This document shows, in pieces, positions 1 through 11,651 of a stretch of DNA of 64,000 nt. The notes under the pieces were generated by a model, which had not been told where the DNA came from, did not search any database, and saw only the letters and a program-made list of their open reading frames with translations. Both the position numbers and the translations under genes were made by a program. Every line of letters begins with the position of its first letter. Position 1 is the stretch's first letter. The stretch spans positions 846,375,978 through 846,439,977 of the forward strand of contig NC_090437.1 in NCBI RefSeq assembly GCF_031143425.1, written 5' to 3'. This DNA is from Pleurodeles waltl. Taxonomy: Eukaryota > Chordata > Amphibia > Caudata > Salamandridae.

Positions 1-430
1 GTGTGTGGGGAGATCTCTCTTTCAGATGATAGGTATGCGTATTAGGGTTTGTACATTGACAGGTTATCATAGTAAGGTGTATGCATGGACTGGCTTCTCC
101 TTTCAGACCTCTCTCTCACATGATGGGTGTGCATAGTGAGAGACTGGTCTCTTCGTTGAGAACTCTCTCTGAGATAATGTGTGTGCATAGTAGTGACTGG
201 AGAGGGACTGTTCTCCATGCTAACACCTCTCTCCCTGATAATGGGTATGAATTGTAAGGTGTGGCAAGAGACTGTACTCTACTCACAACTCTTACAAAGT
301 CATTAGGTGTAAATAGTAGATTCCGATAAACACTATCTACTGTAAGACAGCTTCCACAGTAGCAAGTGTGTGTACTACGGAGTATTCAAAGATCACCTAC
401 TCCTTTCAAATTTTCACCATCAAGTGAGAG
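1..430. repeat. Degenerate tandem array, about 50-65 bp units
   Basis: About seven diverged units recur. Each has a CTCTCT-rich segment, then a GATGATGGGTGTGCATAG-like segment, then an AGACTGG-like segment. Anchors near 24, 73, 119, 174, 236, 296 and 360 give a spacing of 50-65 bases. The array runs off the left edge. No coding frame is seen. It is an old minisatellite or the tail of an unrecognised element. Confidence 0.55.
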
Positions 431-3400
431 TCTAGCGAGATCGTGATTGTTTTGAAAATAATAATTAACCATTATCACAGTGCTTATCTCTTACACACTT
501 ATCCTCTAAAACAAGGACCCCAATATGCATTGCTAATAATGGAGTGTATTGAGAACTCACCTACTCCTTGTTGCTATTCATGGTCTCACGACAGTCCTGC
601 AAGATTCAAAAAAGATTTAAATGTCTGGATCTTTTTCTTTTCTTATTTGTGATGTGATCCTTTTCTTTTTTTCCAATATTGCTGACCAATCGCTGTCTGC
701 GTATTTGACTAATATCTCCCGCAACCCTTTGGATGTCACATTGTTGCTGGCAGCCCATTCTTTAACCGGGGATGGATAGGGTTACCCATAAATTGCCACG
801 ATTACTATTCACAGTACTTGCAATACATGTCTTACCTGCAAACATCATTGTAATGATTTGCTTTCCCACCACTTAGATATTGCACTGCAAGAGCCATTTT
901 GACTTCAGATCTTCTTCTTTGTGGTAAGTAGTATTGCTTTCCTGACACAACCCAGTATCTGTATGCGTGGACGTCATTTAGGAGTCATCAGGGTACCCCT
1001 GGATTGTCCCTTGAGACCCCTGGCACAGTCTTTGCGACCGATGGCTTCAGAGGTGGCAAAAGCAGTGCCAGAAACACAGTGGCAGAACCTTCTTGTGGCC
1101 GTTGGTTGGGGCTCCTCTGTCTTTGTTTTATCTTTTTTTTTTTTTTTTATCACACGGATAGTGAATAATGTTTACCATCGCAGCTGAGGTAAGCAAAACA
1201 AATGCTTTTACATGTATGTTGTGGGCGTGCCTGAGGGGGGAGTGTGTTTGGATGAGCGAGTGTGTGTGTGTGTGTGTAAGTGTGAACATGTGTATGTGTA
1301 AGCATGTGTGTGTGTGTGTGAGTGGAACTGAAGGTCAAAATGAGTGTGTGACGTCCCTTCCTCTATCTCTGGCATTTTAGTGAATTGACGTTTGTGTCTG
1401 TATGTAAAACATTATCAAACAAAGTGCCGCCTCTTCCTTCTCCTTCATTGCTGTGGTAGGAATTGTCACAATACAAAAGAAGATAACTATGTTCAAATGC
1501 TGCAGTTACAGTTCCTTTTCACCGACTATGTAAAATCCCTTCTTCCGTTTTCCAGTGTTTATTTCCTTACCTGGGGAAGCTCGCCGGATTGCAAGGCATC
1601 CTCTCACCCTCCGTCTCCGAATCCTGAGTTCAAAGTGTTCCAGTTTGTTAGGTTCAGATGGGGGAACGAATATCCAATCCCTTCAAGAAGCTGGTCATTA
1701 CCCTGCTGCTGAGCGAGTCGGCATTGACAGTGGAACAAGCTCTCTCCATACAAGTTGCAGGTTCTGCTCCCTTGCATTCAGAAAAGGTTGCTGACACACA
1801 GAAGTTTTCTTAAAAGGCTTTGTTTTATGGTCGAATTTCTGCCTTGATGCGTTTTAGCTGCCCTGGCAGTCTTGCTCACATAACGGAGCACCATTTTGAA
1901 TCTGTTTTTAAAGAGCACACTTGCTTACACATATCATAAACATAAAAAACATACTGCTTCGTTACATTCTAGATTTACCAAAAATATGTGCAATCAATTT
2001 TATACTTGTTGGAGTACCATTTGTTGATAACTGTATGAAGTCTGGATTGTTCTATAAACTATCATTTTAAAACAATTCACCATCACCAGCATTAACTGCA
2101 GTTTGACTCATGTACCTGATTAACTGTGTTGTTTGTTAACGACTTTTCTAACATTTTATAAAATACATTTGCAAAGGAACCTCTAGCCCTCAATTGCAGA
2201 TAGTCCCCACTGGCAAATGTTGTTATTTTGTTTCTTATCTCAAACATGTAACAGTATACTGCCGGAGTGGACAAAATATTTCGTACTGGTAGACCAAAGC
2301 AGTGCCCTACACTCTTGTTATTTTATATAAGCTCATATGTTTATGTAATGTATGGTTCACACGATTCTGTGCCATTTAGTATGCATTTACTTTCAAAGGC
2401 TGTACTGGTTTGTAAAGTAAACTTAACAGCAGCATGCTGAATGATGTCAGTGATATAATCAATGATGTAATTTTAGATGTCATCATTGATGCCACCAATG
2501 ATGTCACTGAACATGTCAGAGTGATGTATAATGTTAGGCCATAAGCAGTGCTCAGTGGGGGCGCTAGTTATAGTTAGATCAGTAAACTAAACCTGGTAAA
2601 TGTTAGTCTTTTTAGTCTAAATTTTTATTTTTACCTTACATTTTCACTGAAGTATGACTTCACCTTAACCTTTGGTTTTTTTTGAGTACCGAAAAATATT
2701 CTTACCAGACCTATTTTTTGCCAATCCCATCCTTCCATTTAAATGTCAGATTATTTTTAATGATTTTAAAACAAAACAAAATACAAAAATGAAATGTATG
2801 AGAATATTCAGTAAATCTGTATATGAACCAGCTTTGTATACTCTTTTCTTCATGATCATTGAAGACAGTAGTATATAAATCAAATGTATCAATGTCTCTA
2901 GAATACATCCTTAATAGAGCAAAGCAGAAATATCACATTTTTCTTTGTTCTATGAACCACAATTCTTACTTAATGTACTATAGGATCAATTGTAATGATA
3001 TAGTGAAACAAACAGCATAGATCAGAAAAGGAAAAATATAGCAAAATGACAGAGTCTTTTCTGTGACAACCATAGTAGGGTAAGGAGGGAAAAAGATGGA
3101 ATTCCTACACAACATAGGTTAAATGTGCTCTATGAAAGCAGAGTGAAAACATCGGCAATGTAGTCTAAAGTTGGTTTCAACTTTTTTTAAGTAAGTATCT
3201 AGTTTATTCCAGAGCGGTCTACATTGTCAAGTGAGAGGTTTATTATTGCGTGATGCGCGCTTTGTTTAAAAACATAGCCAAGCCGACCATGTATGATAAG
3301 GCAGGTTCCTAACATCTTTCCACTTACACAGAATTGATTTTATACCTGTCGTTGGGAGTACATTCAAGAGAAACTTGCCCATTTCATTCAGCTGAGAGTC

Positions 3401-3815
3401 TATATGTTAAACTGCTAAAAAATATTAAATGGGTTTAGGATTTGTGTTCAAATTAGCTTGACATATTCACCATGAAAAAACATGTGGTCTAAATTTGTTG
3501 ATCGCTTGAGCAGCTCCAGCAGGTTTGGGAATCTACCAGTTTTTGTTTAAAAGTCACTCAGGCATCCAATAGTATTTATGAAGTGTCCAAAACTTTCATT
3601 GATTTATTAGTGGGGATTTTTAAAATTCTATACCTTGAGACCAAATAGTGTTGTTCCATTGTTTATTTGTCCGAGGAGTCATATTTAAAGATAAGCAGGA
3701 GTTCTCACATTTCTTACTGTTGAGAGTCATGGTTTTATTAGTTGTGATACCCAAGACTTTAAGCATTTTCCTGGCTGTCTGTTCCGTAATTTGTTCTAAG
3801 AAATCAGTTCATCCA
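431..3815. other. Unrecognised AT-rich sequence without a supported gene
   Basis: No frame here resembles a known protein family. It holds a poly-T run near 1130-1148, a TG microsatellite near 1255-1320, and a short cluster of ATGATGTCA-type words near 2440-2520 that recurs near 36970-37040. The stretch 2560-2690 resembles text near 32110-32190 and 61680-61810, so it is probably an old dispersed repeat. Confidence 0.5.
1253..1322. repeat. TG microsatellite
   Basis: Imperfect TG-dinucleotide tract with GTGTGTGTGTGTGTG runs. It explains the short Cys/Val and His/Thr-rich open frames on both strands here. Confidence 0.85.
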
Positions 3816-3953
3816 TGCTGGACCTGGGTGGGCCTTTCTGCAGGCTTACCTCAGACAGTTTCCTCTTTTTGTCTTCCTTTGCTGAACTTGTGCTAACCAA
3901 TGGCAAAGTGCTTGTGCCCTCTGCCTAAAACATGGTTTATTTGGCCTACACTT
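3816..3953 (+). repeat. 5' part of an LTR-like repeat later split by two DNA transposons
   Basis: This sequence continues, after removal of the two insertions at 3954-4858 and 4965-11648, through 4862-4961 and 11652-11990. The reassembled order matches the common LTR-like sequence seen near 12143-12990, 37060-37400 and 50300-50900, for example the segment about TTTACTTGTAAGACCCTAGT and the later segment with AACATGTCC. So it is one LTR-like repeat hit twice. The 5' boundary near 3816 is approximate. Confidence 0.55.
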
Positions 3954-4858
3954 GGGCCCTCATTATGAGATTGGCGGCAAATGCCGCCTACCGCCACGGC
4001 GACGGCCGCATACATACCGTGACCGTGGCTATCGACCATCCATGCCATTATGACCGTAGCCGGAATCCCGCCAGAAGGCTGGCGGAATTCCGGTGACGGT
4101 CATGACGGCGGTAAGGTGGCGCTGCTGGCAGCTGCAGCGCCACGCCAGAAAAAACACGGCCTACCATATCATGTTCCATGAAACGGCCTGGCGGTGTTTT
4201 GCTGGCGGATGCTGCTGCTGGCAGAGGCACCCCGTCCTGTCTCCTGCCGGAGGACCCCCTGCCAACAGGTAAGTCAGGTTCGCTGATAGGAGAGGGGGGA
4301 AGGGGGTGCTGTGTGCATGTGTGACTGTGTTAGAATGCGTGCATGTGTCTGTAATGCTTGTGTGCATGAGTGTATGTATGTGTACATGCATGTTGTGTCG
4401 TGTGATTGCGTGTGTGCCTTGATGTATTTTTGTGAGTTTTGCCGTGAGTGTGTATGTATGTCTGCAGGCGTGGGTGAATGTGTGTATGCGTGTATATGTA
4501 TGTGCATGTATGTGTGTATATGTGGGGAAGGAGGTTGGGAGGGTGAGGGGGAGGATTGTGGGGAGAGGGAGGTGGTGAGGGAGACCCCTATCAGTGCCAG
4601 GGAAGCAATTCCCTGGCACTGATAGTGCCTACCGCCATGGTTTCCATGGCAGTACAGAAACCACAGAAACCATGGCGGTGGGCAGGGTGACAGCTGCTGG
4701 GCTGGAGACTGAAGTCTCCAGCCTGGCGGTCGGTGTGTTGACTTGGCGGTTTGGCTTTGGCCAAACTGCCAATGTCATAATAGTGGAGGTAGGTACCACC
4801 AGCCTGTTGGCGGTAATACCTGCACTATAGCACCGACCGCCGGGGTCGTAATGGCCCC
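3954..4858. mobile_element. Non-autonomous Harbinger-type element (MITE), about 0.9 kb
   Basis: The left end reads GGGCCCTCATTATGAG. The reverse complement of the right end reads GGGGCCATTACGACC. Both resemble the termini of the full Harbinger that starts 107 bp downstream. The flanking CTT at 3951-3953 and 4859-4861 is a plausible 3-bp target duplication. The interior is rich in CCGCC/GGCGG words, carries a TG-rich tract at 4310-4530 and two hairpins, and has no transposase. The long open frames over 4161-4622 come from the TG tract. Confidence 0.75.
4588..4625. repeat. 17-bp perfect inverted repeat (hairpin) inside the MITE
   Basis: Arms 4588-4604 and 4609-4625 are exact reverse complements around a 4-nt loop (GCAA). 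A second inverted repeat with 14-bp arms lies at 4631-4644 and 4666-4679. Confidence 0.9.
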
Positions 4859-4964
4859 CTTAGTTACTTTATTGAATTTACTTGCAAGATCCTAGTAAAT
4901 GATACCACATGTACCTAGGACCTGTAAATTGTAAATTATTGCTAACAGTGGACTACAGCACTCA

Positions 4965-4987
4965 GGCCTTCATTATGAGTTTGGCAG
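4965..4987 (+). repeat. Left terminal inverted repeat of Harbinger copy 1
   Basis: It matches the reverse complement of 11626-11648 with two differences over 23 bases. It is preceded by TCA. Confidence 0.9.
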
Positions 4988-6114
4988 TCCGAGGACCACT
5001 GCGGTGGATGTGGCGGTTGCACGGCTGCGGGCCCGGTGGAGCAGACCGCCATATTATGACCATGGCGGTGTTCCGACCGGAACACAGCCAAGTCATCACC
5101 AGTACTGCAAGGTGGGGCCGCCGTGGTAGGCATCTCCAGGCAGGCGGGGAGCATGTTTTCACCGACCATATTATGAGGTTGCACACCACCAGGATATCCA
5201 CCGCTGTTGCCCTGCCACGATAAGCCTGGAGGAAGCAAGCAACATAAAAGGGGACACTCAACTTCAGGGACACGGGCACGTCCGCAGCTACCATAGAACC
5301 AGAATTGGAAGTCTTCTCAATGCTCCTGCTGGCCATACAACTCCAGAACCAGCAAAGGCAACGGAGACACCAAGACACCAACCGTAAATACACCCGCCTA
5401 GAACACAAGGCCATTAGTACACACACACAACACACACCGCACGGCTAGTGGTTGCCCCACACACACACAAACACCCGTACCAACACACACACACACACAC
5501 AACAAATCGCACATATGCTACAACAGTACGACACCATGGGGGAAACTACAGCAATGCTGAAGTAAACTGCTAATGGTGGAAGAGTAGCACTCATGCACTT
5601 GATGAGGGACACCCTAGCCACACTTGCCCAGTATGTGACACATTCTCAGGGTCGTGTGTGGAGACATTTCCTGTACTCCTTACTCAACAGAATCCTGCAT
5701 GGGTAGACACCATGTCCACTAATCCATTGACAAACAGCACAGTGACATGTGGGCCCATTGTACCTATCTACACATACAGTACATGGCAGCTGATTGAGGA
5801 CTCACTAATTACCTCTGTCACAGTAGTAGGCTTATATTGATGGCAGTGGCCTGACACCTCACTTGTACTGATGCTGATAGTAGGAGCTTCGCTCTTAAAC
5901 CTTTTTGAGGGTCCCACACAATTCTCAAATTAGAAGTAAATGCCTCATAAGTCGCTGTGAGCTTGGTATGGGCACAAATCCATGTACCAATCCTGGCAGG
6001 GTGGCTGATACCCCATAGTCGGTGTGCTACTAACAATGACCTTCGCTACATCTTTCCACTAGTAAGAAACCCAAAGCGATACAGGCATAACATCATGGAG
6101 GTGTCAGTGTGTAC

Positions 6115-6730
6115 TCACCCCCTTGTGGCTGCTGTGCTGCCCTCAAGCACCCATCTACCTTAGGGTAGGCCACTGCCAAAATGCGGTCCATTAGAGGGGT
6201 CAGGGTCCAACGGGCACCCTTCCCTCATTGGGAGGACGTCAACAGCTGGGCCTCTGTGGTCTTCCGGGCCCAGCATCTCAGTTCCTCCCACCGCTTTCTG
6301 CAGTGGGTGCTCGGCCAGCTAGGGACCCCCAGGGTCTGCATTTGCTTGGCGCTGGCATGCCAAATCCCCTTCTTTTGATAGGCGCTGACCTGCATAGGTG
6401 ACACATACAGAAGGGCAAAGTCATGTAGATTGGCATTACAGGCTCAGCAGTGGACATCACACATCAGACACAATTCATGACCACACTCACATGTCATCAC
6501 GCCACTAATGCTCAAACTCCTCACCCATCTCTATGCATTCACCCAGTCTGCCTCGTCCCGATGCCTTTCATCCTCACACACATAACCATCATGCATGACA
6601 GTGACATGAGACTTACCTGCTGCACTGGTGCCCCATCCAACTGTCCATACAGGGGTAGAACCCCGTCCACAAGCTTGCTCAGCTCTTCCTGGGTGAAGGC
6701 TGGGGCCATATCTTGTGCAGGATGTGGCAT
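6115..6730 (-). pseudogene. Myb/SANT-like protein A of Harbinger copy 1 (broken)
   Basis: Harbinger elements carry a Myb/SANT-type DNA-binding partner beside the transposase. Exon 1 (6730-6617, 38 codons) holds the motif FTQEELSKLVDGVLP and ends at a CAG|GTAAGT donor. Exon 2 starts at 6389 after a TGCAG acceptor and encodes VSAYQKKGIWHA, then CRKRWEELRCWARKTTEAQL, the tryptophan and basic pattern of a Myb-like trihelix fold. A TGA at 6227-6225 interrupts the frame where copy 2 has an arginine-rich stretch. Homology resumes beyond it (PLMDRILAVAYP) to a donor near 6115. Exon 1 has exactly the length of its counterpart in copy 2 (25215-25328). No third exon was traced. It is divergent from the transposase. 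Confidence 0.75.
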
Positions 6731-7114
6731 ATTGACTTCCAGAGTTAGAACACAGCAGCACACGCAGTGGAGGTCTTACTTGCATGAGTGTCAGGAGTCA
6801 AGACAGTCACCGCCGGCGGTGATCACCATTGGCCCCAGTCTCCCATAGGCAACAATGTTATCCAACGAGGAGTTACACTGCAGTTTAGACCGCCTACCGC
6901 CATGACGTCTAACGCCAGCGGAATGAGGTCACTTCTAACTGTCCTGTGCACGGAGGACAGGCAGCTACCATTTTACAGGCAATGTGTGAATAGTAGATTA
7001 ATTTTATGTGCGTCATGGATGATATGTAGTGACTACTGCATTGATTGACAGTGTCAAAACATTGCATACATCAACTTTTGACTTTTCCTCACTCCTATTC
7101 CCAGATATGGTGCA

Positions 7115-8208
7115 ATGGTGATGATGAGTCATGCCCCTGTGTACCAGCCCCTATTCGACCTGGCTACCCTGGAAGAGAGGCACTTATTTCAGATGTATCA
7201 TCTGAACCGTCAGACCATCATGGAGCTGTGTAGCCAGTTGGAGCTTGATCTGTTGCCTGACATACGTCATCCCAATGCCACCCCTCGCTTCCTGCAGGTG
7301 TTGTCAGTTCTCCACTTCCTTGCCTCAGGGTAATTTCAGATGACAGTGGGCTTGGCAGCAGGGATGTCACAGTTGATGTTCAGCAATGTAATGAAGGGCG
7401 TACTGTGTGCTTTGTTCAGACATCTGCCCTGCTACATCATGTTCCCTCAATGTGCAGACTTGACCACTGTTAAGGCTGTCTTCTACGATTTGGCACATGT
7501 CCCTCATGTGATAGGGCACCAACCACTGCCTTTGTTCCACCCAGGATAAATTAACAATTCTACAGGAACCAGAAAAACTTTTATTCTCTAAATGTGCAGG
7601 TGGTGTGTCTCGCTGACCAATATATCTTGCAGGTTACGGCAAGTTCACTGGTTCTGTTTATGACTCATACATTCTGCGGAACAGAAACATCCCACACATG
7701 ATGGCACAGCTACAGAGGGACTGGGCCTGGCTCATCGGTATGTATCCAATAGGATGTGTGCCCCTGTCATTTCACCTCACTTCACAATCTGCCCTGTGTG
7801 CCCACCGATATTGAGATGAGTCCTACCTTTGTGAACACAGATGACTCTGGGTAGCCTAACCTTCCCTGGCTGCTGACACCTGTGAGATGTCCACCAGATG
7901 GTGAAAACCATTTCAATGGCGCCCACGGCAGGATGAGGCGTGTCATCAAGAGGACCTTTGGCCTACTGAAGGCCAGATTCCACTGCCTACATGTCTCCGG
8001 AGGTACCCTACTCTACAAACCACTTAACGTCTGCCAGACCGTTGTTGCCTGCTGCATGCTGCACAATCTAGCCCTAAGGCATCACATCCCATTGCTGGAT
8101 GTAGAGGAGGTGGCATCTGGACCAGTGGCAGATGAAGGGGACATAGTCAGTGATGAGGACGAAGATGATGAGGATGCAGCTGACTCCAGAGCAGAGTTAA
8201 TTCAATAA
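7115..8208 (+). pseudogene. HARBI1-like DDE transposase of Harbinger copy 1 (broken)
   Basis: The family (DDE_Tnp_4) cuts and pastes the element using two Asp and one Glu. Exon remnants cover 7105-7737 and 7841-8208, joined by a GTATGT donor at 7738 and a CACAG acceptor. Recognisable parts are FLQVLSVLHFLASG, a GMSQ-containing helix, GSVYDSYILRN and the C-terminal FGLLKARFHCLHVSGG region, ending in an acidic tail. Damage: TAA at 7331-7333; loss of the segment holding the first catalytic Asp after HVIG near 7514; frame disruption over 7545-7640; a stop where copy 2 has the Tyr of SGYPN (7852-7854); Lys in place of the third catalytic residue (VIKRTF versus IIERTF in copy 2). The second Asp is kept. 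The start at 7115 follows a CCCAG acceptor-like site, so an upstream exon is possible. Confidence 0.85.
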
Positions 8209-8960
8209 TACTTCCCATGAGAAACAGGTATGTGTCATGTGTTATGTCTGTTACCTCCTGTCTGCATTGTGCCATAGCTCCTCTGGGTGTCTGTGATCAG
8301 TGGAGGTGTTCAGTGCAGCTCACTCTCTGGGTGGGCTTGGGAGGGGGACATTTTGCCCATCAGAGGAGGTGTTACAGTTTAAATGTGAGTGCTATTTCCA
8401 CTCTGCTGTTGTGTAGCATTACTAAAGCAATTTATTGTCCATGTGCTATGTTCCCTCTACTGCTTTGCCAACTGCAATTGTTGTGCCAACGATAGTGGTG
8501 TCATCAGTATTGCTATTCATCCTCACAGTCCACAATGGGAGAATGTGTAACCCAACTGTTACTGCCTTTGGAACATGCCTTTGGTTGAGATTTGTCAGCT
8601 GTGAGGGAAGGACATTTGGGTATGGATGTCTTGGAAATGTAGATCTGACATGGAAATATGGTTTGTGATTCCACCTGGCAAATCACACTAGGGATTGAGA
8701 CATTGTACAGCATGAGTATTGAGTCTACAGTAACTCCTATTGTGATAGTTGTCCCTGTCTTGGTCTATTTGCAGGGAATTCATGTGGTACAACTCTGGTT
8801 CCTGCCCTGCCTGGTGGCTCCCTTGACACATGTATCCAGAATATCTCTGCTCTACAATCGACCCTGCTGCATATTGCTCCCCCTTCTATCTCACAGACAT
8901 TTGCAGGACCATGGTTTGACTGTAATGACATGTTATTCAAATGAACATCTTTGTCATTAC

Positions 8961-8966
8961 AATAAA
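8961..8966 (+). promoter_or_regulatory. AATAAA polyadenylation signal, likely for the transposase
   Basis: Canonical hexamer 750 bases after the transposase stop and before the opposing Myb-like gene. Assignment is by position only. Between 8209 and 8960 I see no gene. Confidence 0.4.
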
Positions 8967-9183
8967 GACACATAGGCAGTAGCTGTGCTCAAAGGTGCTT
9001 ATGGCTATTCATAAGTGCAATGTGCGATGAGTGGGGTCATAGTGGGTGTAATCATCAGAGTAGTTGCCCAAGCTGTAGGTAGTCAAGGTCCAGGATCCAA
9101 AAGTCCATGGGAAAATGGAGACATGACAGTGGACAGTCAACAGGGTGTGTCAGTGGCAGGCAAGGGAGAATGTTCAAAAGGGG

Positions 9184-10982
9184 TCACTTCCTGGCAGTGG
9201 TCTTGGCATCAGGTCCTGCAGGATGTCTGCATGGATGTCCTCGCTTGCGTGTGGGTTCCTCAGCTACACGGGGAGGGGTTCTGGTGGTCTGCGAGTCCTC
9301 TGGCAGGGCTTCCATTCCATTAGCTGCCGCAGAAGTGGAGGGCTTCGTTTGAAGGGGCCTGCTGGTGGGTGGAGGACACACGCAGGATGGTGGTCAGTTC
9401 CTTCAGTACCCCTGCAATGGAGGGCCTGGTGGCATTGAGGATCTGCTACTGATGCATAGCCTCCTGGTGGTATTCCCTCTGCAGGTATTCCATTAGCTGC
9501 CGCAGAAGTGGAGGGCTTCGTTTGAAGGGGCCTACTGGTGGGTGGAGGACGCACGCAGGATGGTGGTCAGTTCCTTCAGTACCCCTGCAACGGAGGCCCT
9601 GGTGGCATTGAGGATCTGCTACTGATGCATAGCCTCCTGGTGGTATTCCCTCTGTAGCATCTGGTTCTCTTGGACGGTTGCTAGGATCTCGCCCACAGTG
9701 TCCCTGGACTGGTGGTATGCTCCCAGGATATGGGAGATGGCCTCCTGGCCAGTTTTTTGTTGTGGGTGCCCCATTCTTTGGCCCACAGGTGCCCTCCCAC
9801 TGCCCCTAGACCCCTGTGCCTGTGCCCCTGGCACAGTGTGCCCACTCCCAGTTGCACCAGGACCTTCATCGTCTTGGGTGTGCAGCCTTGACTCTGGTGT
9901 TTGTACTTTGGGGCACACTGCTGATTGACCTGTCCCTGGGACACAGGTGTGGGGATGTAGGGTTGGCTGTGCTGTGCTAGCCACATGGGTGGTGGACTCC
10001 GATGTCTCCAGGGTGGGGTTTGTGGTGTTGGACTGGCCAGTTGTCCCAGAGGGGTCAGGCATTTTGTCAATATCCAGACATGCACTGGGGCCTTCATCCT
10101 GGGGAGGGCTGTCTGTCTCTGGCATCGGCTGCTGCATGGAGTAGCTTGACTTGCTTCCAAGTGATGGCAATGACAGCTGCAGCACTGCAGACATTGCTGG
10201 AGTGTGACATGTTGTGGCATTGTTTCAATTTATCATTGAGAGTTGGGGATTGTAGATAGCACTGCTCTCATTGCCATATGTTGATACGCAGTTGAAGCAT
10301 CCAGTTGGTGTGGCATGTGCTATGGTTTTCCGTGCAGGAGTGCCACTGTGAAGTGGGACTGTGCATTCGTGATGTGTGGGGAGTGATGCATTGTGGGAGT
10401 TGTGGAACTTGGAATTGTGATTGATATCTGTGCATTAGGGAGGGACTGTGTGGGCATAGTGGCAGTGGTGTGGTGTGGCATGCAGGGGAGGGGTGTGGGG
10501 TGTTGGGGGCAGAAGTGTGGGATGGGGTGGATTAGGGAGTGATGGGTGGTGGGGATGCATGCTGGACAGGAGTGGTTGGTGACTGGGGAGTGTTGTTGAC
10601 TTACCAGAGTCGAGTACTCTGATGATTCCAGTCAGGCTCTCAGAATGCATGATGTCCAAGACCTTCTCCTCCCACGATGTGAACTCAGGGGGTGGAGGTG
10701 GGGGCCCACCACCAGTCTTGAAGATGGCAATCTGGTGACGTGATGCCATGGAATGCACCTTCCCCCATAGGTCATTCCACCTCTTCCTTATGTCCTCCCT
10801 TGTGCGTGGATGGGTGCCCACTGAGTTAACCCTGTCAAGATACTCCACCATAACTCCATTTTCCTGGATATCGAGGTTTGCTGGACCTGTGCTCCAAACA
10901 GTTGTGGCTCTAATCTGACGATTTTATCTACCATGACCCTCAACTCATCTTCAGTGATATGTGGGTGCTTCTGACTGGACAT
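9184..10982 (-). pseudogene. Myb/SANT-like protein B of Harbinger copy 1 (broken)
   Basis: Second DNA-binding-type protein of the element. Exon 1 (10982-10605) opens with ITEDELRVMVDKIV, has LEPQLFG and, after a one-base frameshift near residue 45, REDIRKRWNDLWGKV, matching the MADF/Myb-like domain of Harbinger accessory proteins. A proline run and TSWEEKVLDI follow. The donor is CTCTG|GTAAGT. Exon 2 begins at 10184 after CTGCAG and reads about 188 codons of Ser/Thr/Pro/Gln-rich sequence ending in a helical segment (HILGAYHQSRDTVGEILATV), then stops at 9619-9621. Homology to the C-terminus of copy 2 continues past the stop to about 9184, interrupted by a 173-bp tandem duplication. It faces the transposase tail to tail. 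Confidence 0.75.
9314..9660. repeat. Tandem duplication of 173 bp in Harbinger copy 1
   Basis: The segment starting CCATTAGCTGCCGCAG occurs at 9317 and again at 9490, and the copies stay nearly identical to about 9660. 173 is not a multiple of three, so the C-terminal frame of protein B cannot continue through it. Confidence 0.9.
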
Positions 10983-10984
10983 GG

Positions 10985-11300
10985 TGATTGTGTTATGGGT
11001 GGGGGGGTGTTGTGTGTGTAGGGTGCAGTGTAGGGTGGTTGGTGGGGTGGGGGTGTTTGGTTGTGTGTGCTGGTGGTATATGGTGTATGTGTGCAGTGGC
11101 GATGTGTGTATTGTGTTGGTGGTGCAGTTGTGTGGTGTGTGATGGTTGGGAAGTGTGTTGGTGCCTATTGTATCAACATTCAGTATCCTCCGTTGGTGTG
11201 CTCCTCAGTCTCTGTGTTGGTAATTGTGGTTGCAAACGATTGTGAGGTGTATGAGGGTGTGCTATATAGTGCAGTTAGCAGGTGTGTGAGGTGTGTGTCA
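10985..11300. repeat. GT-rich leader upstream of protein B
   Basis: GT-rich on the plus strand, hence CA-rich in the sense of gene B. The same position in copy 2 (21330-21640) is also CA-rich, so this looks like a shared 5' leader and not a chance microsatellite. No gene is supported here. Confidence 0.5.
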
Positions 11301-11625
11301 GGTGTGGGGTATTCAGACTATCCAATGTGGTGTCACGTTCCGGTGAAGGTGATATTTTGATTTCGGCAAATTCGTACTGCAAATGGTTTACCACCGTGCA
11401 ATGACCGCCATACTGATTTGTGGGTTGTAATATGGAGGACGGGGTGTTGGCCTGGCGGTGCTGGTGGTGGGACCATCTCTCTCTCACCCTCAGTCACCCT
11501 GGCAGTTTAGGATTTGTGGCTGTATTTGGGCGGTCTTCAGTTTGTGACTCGTAATATGGCAGTTACTGTACCTCCATCACCGCTGGTCTTTTGTCGGCCG
11601 ACAGCATACCAGTCTTGATAAAATA

Positions 11626-11648
11626 CTGCCAAACTCGTAATGAGGGCC
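11626..11648 (-). repeat. Right terminal inverted repeat of Harbinger copy 1
   Basis: Counterpart of 4965-4987. It is followed by the matching TCA duplication. Confidence 0.9.
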
Positions 11649-11651
11649 TCA

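Larger units (their letters stand above)
4965..11648 (-). mobile_element. Full-length Harbinger (PIF) transposon, copy 1, 6.7 kb
   Basis: The termini are inverted repeats. The left end begins GGCCTTCATTATGAG; the reverse complement of the right end begins GGCCCTCATTACGAG. Both continue TTTGGCAG. The trinucleotide TCA flanks both sides (4962-4964 and 11649-11651), fitting the 3-bp target duplications of PIF/Harbinger elements. It carries three gene remnants: a long Myb/SANT-like gene (10982 to about 9184, minus), a HARBI1-like DDE transposase (7115-8208, plus) and a second Myb/SANT-like gene (6730 to about 6115, minus). I assign minus orientation from the two Myb-like genes. The element sits in the same LTR-like repeat as the MITE at 3954. 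Confidence 0.9.

Noticed and set aside
3180..3800. Possible LINE remnant on the minus strand
   Set aside because: Some translated words were suggestive, but no conserved endonuclease or RT motif could be confirmed.
4161..4622. 152- and 103-codon open frames
   Set aside because: They arise from TG/CA-rich sequence inside a MITE. No homology or splice context.
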